NCBI GenBank assembly: GCA_035315885.1
Contig: DATFXM010000089.1
Location: forward strand, 1 to 54,094
Direction: 5' to 3'
From: DATFXM01 sp035315885
GTDB taxonomy: Bacteria > Acidobacteriota > Blastocatellia > UBA7656
Length of the DNA stretch: 54,094 bases
The stretch's first letter is position 1, and each line of letters begins with the position of its first letter. The notes below the pieces were generated by a model. That model did not search any database. It saw only the letters and a list, made by a program, of their open reading frames with translations, and was not told the DNA's origin. This document shows positions 8,690 to 16,616 of this stretch, piece by piece. Made by a program: the position numbers and the translations under genes.

Positions 8690-10003
8690 CTAGCTATATC
8701 GAATCCAGCGGCCCAGTTCGGCGATGCTAGGGCGCTTGCCGTACATCAATATGCCGACTCGGTAGATCCTGGCAGCTAACCATACGCAGCCAAGTATCGT
8801 CAGAACCATGATCAACATCGAAAGCAGGATCTGCCACACCGGCGGGTTCACTACTGCAATCCTCATCATCATCAACGTCGGCGCAAAGAACGGCACCATC
8901 GACAACAGAATCGAGCTGGTGCTGTTCGGATTCGCGATCACCATCCCGAAGATCATCATCGGAATCACAAGCAACAGCGTCACCGGCATCTGAGCCTGCT
9001 GAGCATCTTCTTCGCTCGACACGGTCGCGCCAACCATCGCATAGAGCGTCGCAAACAGAAAGTACCCCAGCACGAAATAACTGATGAAGTACACAAGCAT
9101 CACTGGCGGCAGGCTTGGTAGAACGATCCCGCGCGAAGCAAGCACCGACAGCCCGAACGCAAAAAACAGAACCGCGGTTCCCGCCCAGATCGCAATTTGA
9201 GTCAACCCCACCAGACCGATACCCACTACCTTGCCCAGCATCATCTGCGTAGGCTTCACCGAAGAAACTATGACTTCAACAATGCGCGAGTGCTTTTCTT
9301 CGATCACTCCTCGCATTACAAACAGACCGTAAAACAAAACCGACATGTAAATGAAGAACAGGAGCACAAAGGCAATAATGAAGTCGTAACGGCCTCCCTC
9401 GCGGGTCTCTCCGGTAGCAGTCGGCTTACTGACCTTCATCTCGACAGGCTTTGTAAACTGGCTTATTCTCGCAGGCGAAAAACCCGCGCGATCGAGTTTC
9501 CGCTCGCCTATTGCCTCGCTCACAATCCTTCGCAACGAGTTTATCGAAAAATCCGTTGTGTTCTTCGAGTAGTAAACCGGCTCCCCGGATTGGAGGACAT
9601 CGGAGCCAAGATAAAGCACCGCTTGATCCGGATCCTTTTCTGCGGCGGCATTGTAGGATCGCAGCAGGTCGTCAGTTGTTTCGCCTGGGCCCGGGATGCG
9701 CTGAACGAGGACAAAGCGAGTGCGCGGGCCGTCGTCGTTCCTACCCGATTCATTCGTCGATGACTGCGACGCGTCTTCGAGCTTACCTTCAGTCCGGCGT
9801 TGAATCGCCGGAAAGAGCTGAGGGTCTCCGCTTGCGTCCAGGACGGCCACGTTGCGCTGGCCGCTTGACTTCACCGCCAGCAGCCCGGGGAGCAACGCCA
9901 GCGCCAGCAACAAGAGAGGGCTGATAACAGTCCCAATCACAAACGCGCGAGTCTTGACCCGCACGAAGTACTCACGCTTGAGGATTACCAGTACTTTGTC
10001 CAT
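8690..10003 (-). CDS. ABC-2 type transporter permease (NatB-like)
   Basis: This 437-residue protein has one N-terminal membrane segment (about 22-45), a large extracytoplasmic region (about 45-215) and about five clustered membrane segments at the C-terminal end. That is the layout of NatB and related ABC-2 permeases. The start is IKREYFVRVKTRAF-like, typical of the family. It overlaps the upstream ATPase gene by 32 bases, so the two form an operon. Probable role: export of sodium, a drug or a lipid-like substrate; undecided. Confidence 0.85.
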   Translation of the reverse strand: MDKVLVILKREYFVRVKTRAFVIGTVISPLLLLALALLPGLLAVKSSGQRNVAVLDASGDPQLFPAIQRRTEGKLEDASQSSTNESGRNDDGPRTRFVLVQRIPGPGETTDDLLRSYNAAAEKDPDQAVLYLGSDVLQSGEPVYYSKNTTDFSINSLRRIVSEAIGERKLDRAGFSPARISQFTKPVEMKVSKPTATGETREGGRYDFIIAFVLLFFIYMSVLFYGLFVMRGVIEEKHSRIVEVIVSSVKPTQMMLGKVVGIGLVGLTQIAIWAGTAVLFFAFGLSVLASRGIVLPSLPPVMLVYFISYFVLGYFLFATLYAMVGATVSSEEDAQQAQMPVTLLLVIPMMIFGMVIANPNSTSSILLSMVPFFAPTLMMMRIAVVNPPVWQILLSMLIMVLTILGCVWLAARIYRVGILMYGKRPSIAELGRWIRYS

Positions 10004-10898
10004 TTTTCCCCGTCACGCATTCGATGAAAATCTCGTTGAGCGATGGCTCCACGAGTTCAAACCGATTCACTCGGGCGCCGGAGTTGACTGCACGTCGCAG
10101 CACTTCCTGAGAGTCGGCGCCCTCATGGAGAAGAATCTCCGAATAATTTGGAAACCTGTTGAGCCGTTTCACCAGATCCGAGCCGAGGAATGAATCCTGC
10201 CCCTCGAAGTCGAGAATCACCGTGTTCTTGCCAAACCGGCTCTTGACTTCGCGCAGGCCGCCGCTCAGTACTTGCGTTGAATGATTGATCAAACAGATAT
10301 CGTCGCAGAGCTGTTCGACCTGTTCCATCTGGTGAGTAGAGAAGATGATCGTCTTGCCGTTCTTCTTGAGCTCCAGAATTATTCCCTTCAGCGTATTGAC
10401 GCTGACGGGATCGAGACCGGAGAACGGTTCGTCCAGGATCAGCACATCAGGTTCATGAATCGCAGTTGCGATGAACTGCACCTTTTGCTGCATGCCCTTT
10501 GAGAGCTCGGTGGGCTTTTTCTTCTTCCAGTCGGTGAGTTCCATGCGTTCGAGCCAATGGTCGATACGCTGGCGCGCATCTCGAGACTCCAGTCCTTTCA
10601 ACGCTGCGAAAAAGAGTAGTTGATCGCCTACGGTCATCTTGCGATAGAGTCCGCGCTCTTCGGGTAAGTAGCCGATTCGCTGCTGGAGCTCCGGCGAGAC
10701 CTGCTTTCCGAGTACGAACACCTCACCTTCGTCGGGCGCGAAGATGTTGACGATCATCCTTATCGAAGTAGTCTTGCCCGCGCCGTTGGGACCCAGAAGC
10801 CCAAAGATCGTCCCTTGTCGAACTGCGAACGAGAGGTTACGCACTGCGACAAACTCGTCAAAGCGCTTGGTGACTTTTCGCAGCTCTATGACATTCAA
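9972..10898 (-). CDS. ABC transporter ATP-binding protein (NatA-like)
   Basis: All ABC ATPase motifs are present: Walker A GPNGAGKT, signature LSKGMQQK, Walker B VLILDEPFSGLDP and an H-loop in FSTHQM. A C-terminal extension of about 80 residues is typical of NatA/CcmA-type exporters. The frame opens at ATG 10919 (315 residues), but GGAGG lies about seven bases before TTG at 10898, and that start gives MNVIELRKV, the usual beginning. I prefer 10898 (308 residues). It is paired with the permease downstream. Confidence 0.88.
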   Translation of the reverse strand: MNVIELRKVTKRFDEFVAVRNLSFAVRQGTIFGLLGPNGAGKTTSIRMIVNIFAPDEGEVFVLGKQVSPELQQRIGYLPEERGLYRKMTVGDQLLFFAALKGLESRDARQRIDHWLERMELTDWKKKKPTELSKGMQQKVQFIATAIHEPDVLILDEPFSGLDPVSVNTLKGIILELKKNGKTIIFSTHQMEQVEQLCDDICLINHSTQVLSGGLREVKSRFGKNTVILDFEGQDSFLGSDLVKRLNRFPNYSEILLHEGADSQEVLRRAVNSGARVNRFELVEPSLNEIFIECVTGKNGQSTGNPQA

Positions 10899-10996
10899 TC
10901 GAGCACCCTCCGCGCCCATTGTCGGACGCCACTTAGGTTCATTTTGTTTTTACAGCGAATTGCGACTCGGCGAACGAATCGCTCATGACGGGCTCA

Positions 10997-11476
10997 TCAC
11001 GAGTCGCGTTCGCGAGCCTGGATCTGATCAAAGTTTCTCGTTGTGTTTTCGGTGACGCTCGCGCCTGCGCTCAAGCCTTGCTTAAGGCGGAGCCGCTCGG
11101 CCTCGCTTATTCTTCGCATCCTCGCGCCCGGAGTCCCTGCCTGGAGCTGGGCGCCAAGAGTCGATGACACCGGCGACCCGACCATCTTCAGCAATAGCGT
11201 TATCAGAAGGGCCACTATGCCGAAGACCGTCGCGCCTCCAAACGCGGCGACGAGTGCGATGGTTCTTTGGTCGACCTTCGCGTCAGAAAGCGCCACGATC
11301 GTTACGAAGAGAGCGATCAGGCCTATGATGCTGACTAGCGCGACCGGCCAAAGCAACTGAAGAGGTTTTGTCACGATGGGCGCGCGTTCGTCGATTGCTG
11401 GCGTCAGGTCGGCGCCGCAACGCTTGCAGTACTTCAGACCCTGCGTAGATTCAGCACCGCACATTGGACATTGCAT
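10997..11476 (-). CDS. Zinc-ribbon membrane protein, third of three tandem paralogues
   Basis: The protein starts best at Met6 of the open frame (MQCPMCG, base 11476), giving 159 residues. CPMC and CKRC form a zinc ribbon. Two membrane helices follow, then a charged tail ending in SVTENTTRNF plus a short acidic-basic tip. The same order and tail motif occur in the two genes upstream on this strand. No enzymatic motif; function unknown. Spacing and sequence suggest local duplication and one transcript. Confidence 0.75.
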   Translation of the reverse strand: MQCPMCGAESTQGLKYCKRCGADLTPAIDERAPIVTKPLQLLWPVALVSIIGLIALFVTIVALSDAKVDQRTIALVAAFGGATVFGIVALLITLLLKMVGSPVSSTLGAQLQAGTPGARMRRISEAERLRLKQGLSAGASVTENTTRNFDQIQARERDS

Positions 11477-11565
11477 AGCTTCAACTCTCAAACTTCAATC
11501 TCAAATTTCAGATTTCAAATTTCAAATCTCAAATTTCCCGAGTGCGGGTGCAGCACTCGTGCCGT

Positions 11566-12042
11566 TCAGCGGTCGTGGCGCTCGCCGTAGAGCGGCGGCT
11601 CGAAGTTCCTCGTAGTATTCTCAGTCACGCTGCCTACCGAACGCGGTTGCTCCGGCAGGGCGGGCCTCTGGAAATCACCCAACTTCGGCGCGCGACGCTC
11701 GGGAGAACCTTCTGAGATCGACGCTGATATCAATCTCGCAAGCAGATGAAGCAGTCTCAGCGAAACGAATAAGACAACTGCCGACCCCGCCAGAGCTATG
11801 GGTATCGGGCCGTCCGGACCCTTGACGCCACTAGCCGCAAGTCCTCCAGCCACCCCAAGCGCTATTCCAAGACCACCCAGACAAACCATCACAACCGCTA
11901 TGGCCATATACACAATCGTAACCGTTCGCGGCGGTCGCGCTTCAATTCGCGGAGTGGCGCCGGTGGGCGAGATATTCGCCCCGCATCGCTTGCAAAAGTT
12001 CAAACCCTGCGTCGACTCTGCACCGCACACCGGACAATACAT
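11566..12042 (-). CDS. Zinc-ribbon membrane protein, second of three tandem paralogues
   Basis: The best start is MYCPVCG (base 12042, Met11 of the open frame), preceded by AGGAGG about seven bases upstream on the minus strand; this gives 158 residues. CPVC and CKRC make a zinc ribbon. Two membrane helices (Gly/Ala/Val-rich) follow, then a tail ending SVTENTTRNFEPPLYGERHDR-like. It is closely related to both neighbours. The tail motif is conserved far better than the helices, which suggests it is the functional end. Function unknown. Confidence 0.75.
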   Translation of the reverse strand: MYCPVCGAESTQGLNFCKRCGANISPTGATPRIEARPPRTVTIVYMAIAVVMVCLGGLGIALGVAGGLAASGVKGPDGPIPIALAGSAVVLFVSLRLLHLLARLISASISEGSPERRAPKLGDFQRPALPEQPRSVGSVTENTTRNFEPPLYGERHDR

Positions 12043-12068
12043 ACTTCCTCCTTGCACCTCCGCCTGGT

Positions 12069-12593
12069 TCAATGATCGCTGCTGTGCTCCTCCCGGTATC
12101 TCGGGTCATTGAACGTGCGGGTCGTATGCTCTGTGACGCTGCTTCCGATGGGAAACGAGGGCTGTCGTAGTTGTAGCGGTACCGCCTCACCCGCGAGCTT
12201 GCCAACGGCTGTATTCTCCTGCATAGCACGCGAGTTGGTCTCGGAGGATTGCAAACCCATCATTCGCGACACAAAACTTATGAGCAGCGCGACAATCCCG
12301 AAGATCGCGCTCGATCCAAAGATGATAGTTATTATTGTGATTGCGGTTAACTGCGAGTTTATCGGAATTGGCCCGAACGGGCGTGATATCGAATATGCGG
12401 CGGAAAGCACAATCCCAAGTCCCCCAAGCGTGATTACTGTCGTCGCGAGCGCCATCGCCCAAGCCGCTCCACTATATTTGTTTTGATACAGGATTTGTGG
12501 CGGTGGTGCTTCGACCGCGGCGATAGTGGCTCCGCAACGTTTGCAGTACTTCGACGCCTGTGGAATCTCCCCTCCACAATGTGAACAATACAC
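12069..12593 (-). CDS. Zinc-ribbon membrane protein, first of three tandem paralogues
   Basis: The 174-residue protein starts MYCSHCGG with Cys3, Cys6, Cys17 and Cys20 (CKRC), two membrane helices at roughly 43-65 and 80-105, and a tail with SVTEHTTRTF followed by a charged end. It is the most upstream of the tandem set. Its stop lies 27 bases from the preferred start of the next gene. Zinc-ribbon membrane proteins are common in Acidobacteriota, but I know no assigned role. Confidence 0.75.
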   Translation of the reverse strand: MYCSHCGGEIPQASKYCKRCGATIAAVEAPPPQILYQNKYSGAAWAMALATTVITLGGLGIVLSAAYSISRPFGPIPINSQLTAITIITIIFGSSAIFGIVALLISFVSRMMGLQSSETNSRAMQENTAVGKLAGEAVPLQLRQPSFPIGSSVTEHTTRTFNDPRYREEHSSDH

Positions 12594-12803
12594 CGAACAA
12601 CCTCCGCTCGAGCGTCTGGACGACGTCAGGCTCCCCGCTTCGTTGGCTTAATCTCGCTGATTGAGTCCAGTACTAGTACGATGCAGGCAAGATCGATGTT
12701 CTAAACGAATTCCATCATATCATGCGGTTGGCAGTAAGCAGTAGCAGTGGGCAATGAGATACAGGTAGAGACGTGGGGGCACACAGGGCTACTGTCACAA
12801 AAC
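12594..12803. other. Gap between divergent genes, little content
   Basis: No gene is supported here. A weak GCAGTAG-type heptad remnant (GGCAGTAAGCAGTAGCAGTGGGCAATG) lies at about 12725-12757. A regulatory region for the divergent zinc-ribbon genes is expected but I cannot place a convincing minus-strand promoter. Confidence 0.5.
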
Positions 12804-12833
12804 TTGCCCACGTCGATTCACGCGTGCTAGATT
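12804..12833 (+). promoter_or_regulatory. Candidate promoter for the acyl-CoA dehydrogenase gene
   Basis: TTGCCC (12804-12809) and TAGATT (12828-12833) are 18 bases apart, 52 bases before the preferred ATG at 12886. Confidence 0.4.
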
Positions 12834-12885
12834 GAGCTTCAATTTCTGTTCGCCCGGTCAGTCCTTTTTTGGGGGTCTATTTCCA

Positions 12886-14067
12886 ATGAGTCAAGCCGTT
12901 GCAGCAACTGAATCGGCGCGTCCGCTTACCCTGCTAAGCGACGAGGAAACGCTGTTCCGTCAGTCCGTTAATGAATTCGCCCGGCAGCAGATCAGCCCGC
13001 TTGCGGCGGAAATGGATGAGGCCGGTAAATTCTCCGGAGAGCTTATCAAACAGTTCTTCGACCTCGGATTGATGGGCATCGCGGTGCCCGAAGAATTTGG
13101 CGGACAGGGAGGCAGCTTCTTCAACGCAATACTCGCCGTGGAAGAGCTGTCGCGTGCCGATGCATCGGCCGGCGTCATAGTGGATGTTCAAAACACCCTC
13201 GTCAACAACGCCATCCTGCTTTGGGGCACTGACGAACAGAAGAAGCAGTATTGTTCCCGACTGTCCACCAACACTGTGGGAGCTTATGCCCTGTCGGAGG
13301 CGGGTTCCGGAAGCGATGCTTTCGCCCTTGCGACCAGGGCCGAGGACAGAGGCGATCACTTCGTGCTTAACGGTAGAAAGTTGTGGATCACCAACGGCGC
13401 TGAAGCGGGCCTGTTCATCGTTTTCGCGAACATGAACCCCGAGGCGGGCTACCGCGGGATCACGGCGTTCCTCGTCGAACGCGAATTCCCCGGCTTCACT
13501 GTTGGCAAGAAAGAGAACAAGTTAGGCATAAGAGCGAGCTCGACTTGCGAACTGATCCTCGAAGACTGCGTGGTGAAGAAACAAAACGTCCTCGGGGAGG
13601 CGGGCAGAGGTTACAAAATAGCAATTGAAACGCTCAACGAAGGTCGAATTGGCATCGGAGCTCAAATGGTCGGAGTAGCGCAGGGTGCCCTCGACCACGC
13701 GATCAACTATACGAAGGAGCGCCGGCAGTTTGGTCAGCAGATCGCCAGGTTTCAGGCCGTGCAGTTTCAGTTGGCCCAAGCCGCAACCGAGCTCGAAGCG
13801 TCGCGGTTGATGGTTTATAACGCGGCGAGGCTTAAAGACTCGGGGGCTGACTACGTGAAAGAAGCTGCTATGGCCAAGCTCTTCTCATCTCAGGTGGCCG
13901 AGCACGTCACGTCCCTGGCAGTTGAGCTGTACGGCGGCTACGGGTACACGCGCGATTATCCGGTTGAGAAGTATTACCGCGACGCCAAGATCGGTAAGAT
14001 CTACGAGGGCACCTCGAACATGCAGCTTCAGACAATCGCCAAGCTGGTGATCGGCGATCTGAATTAA
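12886..14067 (+). CDS. Acyl-CoA dehydrogenase
   Basis: From ATG 12886 (GGGGG upstream) the enzyme has 393 residues, the usual length of short- and medium-chain acyl-CoA dehydrogenases. Family segments are visible: AYALSEAGSGSDAFAL for FAD/substrate binding, WITNG, the RRQFGQQIARFQAVQF segment, and the catalytic-base region KIYEGTSNMQLQTIA, whose Glu is the likely base. It oxidises acyl-CoA to enoyl-CoA with FAD, passing electrons to ETF. The open frame extends 18 codons upstream to a TTG, but those codons overlap the promoter and are probably untranslated. No beta-oxidation partners are adjacent. Confidence 0.92.
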   Translation: MSQAVAATESARPLTLLSDEETLFRQSVNEFARQQISPLAAEMDEAGKFSGELIKQFFDLGLMGIAVPEEFGGQGGSFFNAILAVEELSRADASAGVIVDVQNTLVNNAILLWGTDEQKKQYCSRLSTNTVGAYALSEAGSGSDAFALATRAEDRGDHFVLNGRKLWITNGAEAGLFIVFANMNPEAGYRGITAFLVEREFPGFTVGKKENKLGIRASSTCELILEDCVVKKQNVLGEAGRGYKIAIETLNEGRIGIGAQMVGVAQGALDHAINYTKERRQFGQQIARFQAVQFQLAQAATELEASRLMVYNAARLKDSGADYVKEAAMAKLFSSQVAEHVTSLAVELYGGYGYTRDYPVEKYYRDAKIGKIYEGTSNMQLQTIAKLVIGDLN

Positions 14068-14236
14068 CGCCCGTGATTCACCTCGTGGACTGCATAGAAG
14101 GGTTTTCGACTCGATTTGAGTTAGCGTTGTTCCCCCAACGCGCGATTAAGTGAGTCGGGTTTCACGCAGAGAGCGCAAAGGTTTCGCAAACTCCGGAGGG
14201 AGCTAGTTAATCGTGCCCGAGGGATTTTGACGCGGC

Positions 14237-14368
14237 CTACGGGTGCGCTTGCTGCTTTGCAGCGCACAATTGCTCGAAGGAATCCGAGAATCCCGTCTTG
14301 GGATTCTCTTTGAACCAATCGTCGTCCAGGATATAAGGCCACTTACCGACACCGTGGTTGCAACTCAT
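14237..14368 (-). CDS. Possible 43-residue small protein
   Basis: An ATG frame gives MSCNHGVGKWPYILDDDWFKENP and continues to a TAG, with a protein-like composition rich in Trp, Asp, Lys and Pro. It lies in an otherwise empty 427-base gap. A perfect 9-bp inverted repeat (GAGAATCCC-GTCTT-GGGATTCTC, 14286-14308) lies inside it, so a structured RNA or terminator explanation competes. The ribosome site is weak. I do not recognise the product. Confidence 0.35.
   Translation of the reverse strand: MSCNHGVGKWPYILDDDWFKENPKTGFSDSFEQLCAAKQQAHP
14286..14308. other. Perfect hairpin, possible terminator of the dehydrogenase transcript
   Basis: GAGAATCCC and GGGATTCTC flank a 5-base loop. On the plus strand only TTT follows, so this is at best a weak intrinsic terminator 220 bases after the acyl-CoA dehydrogenase stop. 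Confidence 0.4.
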
Positions 14369-14400
14369 CGCTGAGTCCAACGTTCCAGTAACCCCATCTT

Positions 14401-14430
14401 TTGTCAAACCCTTCCCGATTCCGCTAATAT
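14401..14430 (+). promoter_or_regulatory. Candidate promoter for the aconitase-like gene
   Basis: TTGTCA (14401-14406) and TAATAT (14425-14430) are 18 bases apart, 65 bases before the ATG at 14495. Both boxes are close to the sigma-70 consensus. Confidence 0.55.
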
Positions 14431-14494
14431 GAAGTTTAAATCAGGCAAAGCAGACACCCGTCTCCAGGCTTTGCATGCCAAACAGGAGTTGTAG

Positions 14495-16510
14495 ATGATC
14501 AAGAGCCTGCTGAATCGGAAGGTCGACAAACGGCCGTCCAAAGTGAATCTGAAAGGGCGAATCCTGTTCCTCGCAGAAGAGGCTTCGATAGTAAGGTCGC
14601 AACTGGAAGGGAACGATCTGGATCCTGCGACAGTCCCCGCGCTGCGAAATGACATTTCCACAGATGAAATCACTCCGGCGTACATTTGTTACCATTTCGA
14701 CGAAAAGCTCGGCGACTTCGTGTACATAGGACTGAAGTGCGGCGACGAGTTCCCGATCAAGCAGGGAGACGTAAAGCGGGGTGGGTTTGTCTGTTCAGTA
14801 TCCGGCAAACGACGCGGGAAGGGCTCGAGCCGCGAGCAGTCGCCCTATGCCGAAATGGCCGCGGGGATACGCCTGGTCATCGCCGAAAACATCGAAAGGA
14901 TCTACAGACAGAACTGTCAGAACCTGGGACTCCTGACATCGACCAATTTCGACCTGATCGAGCGCGTAGCCGACGGACAGGAGATTGAGCTTGAAGAGTT
15001 CACTCGCGGTGAAGACGAAATAACTCGGCAGATCATCGAATACGGCGGCCTGTTTGCCTTCAACGTCGCAAGGCTGCAGGGCGAGGTGAGCATTCCGCCA
15101 ATCACAACCGCACAGCGGCCAATGACCCTCGCCGAAAAAATATTCGCGAAGCACTTCGTTACCGATCTGTCAAAGGACGAGGTCGGCGTACGAGCAGTGC
15201 GACCGGGCGATGCCGGGTTTGTACGCACCGATATCCGGTTCAGCCATGAGTACGTGACGCCGATGGCTGCGATCTTCTACGAACAAATGGTAGGCGAGCG
15301 GGAGCCGGTAAACGATCCTGCATCGATCTTCTTTTTCCAGGATCATCTGACATTTCTGGACGAAGTCATGCCTCCAGAGCGCAAGGCCATGGGCCTGCTG
15401 GATCTGGCACACGAACTGGTTCGAAAGCAGGAAGCGTTTGCAAACAAGCAAGGGATACGTCTCCACGGCGCCCTCACCGACAGAAAAGGATCCGAGGCCA
15501 TCTGTCATAGCCTGATACTGCAGGACTATGCGCTGCCGGGAGAGATCATCATCGGGTCCGACTCACACACCCCGCATGCCGGAGCCATCGGAGCTGTAGC
15601 GTTCGGAGTCGGCACAACGGACGTATTCAACTCGTGGATCACCAGGGACGTCAGAGTGAAAGTTCCCGAACAAGTGAGGATTCGGGTCCTTGGTCAACGG
15701 CCGGACAACGTGACGGCGAAAGACTTCATGCTCGAGATTCTGAGGACCGACTTTGTTCGTAACGGAGGAGCAATCGGTCGGATAATCGAATACTGCGGTG
15801 ATGCGGTCTCAGCCCTCAGCATTGACGAGCGCGCCACGATGACCAACATGGCGGCGGAGGTCGGCGGGTTCACCGGCATTGTCGGCGCCGACGAAAAAAC
15901 GGTCGAGTTTCTAGAGGCGCGCGGGCTGTCTCGACAACGCGCCGAAGCGCTTTGCTTCGAAATGCAAAGCGATGTAGACGCCGAATACGCGCTGACGATC
16001 GACATAGATGCCAGCCGGTTGCGTCCGATGATCGCAACTCCGGGAGATCCCGGCTACGGCATGTTCGTGGACGAGCTCGAGGAACCGGTCAAAGTCGATA
16101 TCGCTTACGGAGGCTCCTGCACCGCCGGCAAGAAAGAAGATATGGACATGTACGCGCGGGTGTTTCTCGACGCGCTTGCACGCGGGCAGCGAGTCCACCC
16201 CGACACTCGGTGCTACATTCAATTCGGTTCGCAGGAAGTGCGACAGTATTGCGAGCAGAAGGGCTACATCGAGGTGTTTAATCGGGTCGGAGCTCAGATC
16301 ATCGAGCCTAGTTGTGGAGCATGCATTAACGCCGGACCTGGAGTGAGTACGCTCAAGACTCAAGTAGTGATCAGCGCACAGAACCGTAACTTTCCAGGCC
16401 GGAGTGGACCGGGGCAGATGTATCTTGCATCGCCTTATACGGTCGCGGCATCGGCGATCGCCGGGCACATTGTAGAGTACAATCCCGCGCTTGCGGTCTC
16501 TGCGGTTTAG
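14495..16510 (+). CDS. Aconitase-superfamily hydro-lyase with swivel domain first
   Basis: The 671-residue protein carries a LeuD/swivel-type domain at the N-terminus (DISTDEITPAY at about 53-63; GSSREQSPYAEMAAG at 110-124), then a LeuC/aconitase core. The probable 4Fe-4S ligands are Cys337 (EAICHS), Cys607 and Cys610 (SCGAC). GSDSHTPHAG at 354-363 is the usual active-site loop. Most aconitases (AcnA) have the swivel last; this order resembles AcnB but lacks its HEAT-like domain. Substrate is open: citrate, isopropylmalate, homocitrate or a methylcitrate-type acid. AGGAG lies seven bases before the ATG. The E1 gene follows, pointing to central or branched-chain carbon metabolism. Confidence 0.85.
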   Translation: MIKSLLNRKVDKRPSKVNLKGRILFLAEEASIVRSQLEGNDLDPATVPALRNDISTDEITPAYICYHFDEKLGDFVYIGLKCGDEFPIKQGDVKRGGFVCSVSGKRRGKGSSREQSPYAEMAAGIRLVIAENIERIYRQNCQNLGLLTSTNFDLIERVADGQEIELEEFTRGEDEITRQIIEYGGLFAFNVARLQGEVSIPPITTAQRPMTLAEKIFAKHFVTDLSKDEVGVRAVRPGDAGFVRTDIRFSHEYVTPMAAIFYEQMVGEREPVNDPASIFFFQDHLTFLDEVMPPERKAMGLLDLAHELVRKQEAFANKQGIRLHGALTDRKGSEAICHSLILQDYALPGEIIIGSDSHTPHAGAIGAVAFGVGTTDVFNSWITRDVRVKVPEQVRIRVLGQRPDNVTAKDFMLEILRTDFVRNGGAIGRIIEYCGDAVSALSIDERATMTNMAAEVGGFTGIVGADEKTVEFLEARGLSRQRAEALCFEMQSDVDAEYALTIDIDASRLRPMIATPGDPGYGMFVDELEEPVKVDIAYGGSCTAGKKEDMDMYARVFLDALARGQRVHPDTRCYIQFGSQEVRQYCEQKGYIEVFNRVGAQIIEPSCGACINAGPGVSTLKTQVVISAQNRNFPGRSGPGQMYLASPYTVAASAIAGHIVEYNPALAVSAV

Positions 16511-16616
16511 AGAATGACGCGGCCCAATGGCCGCCCTCCGCCAATGCCGGTTGCAACGTTGAGAAAGATATCTGAGCTAAGGAGCGCTGCGGTCGACTTT
16601 CAAAGGAGAAGAATTG

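Noticed and set aside
10935..11015. GCGACTCG/CGAGTCGC arms after the zinc-ribbon genes
   Set aside because: Eight-bp arms about 33 bases apart with no T run; could be chance.
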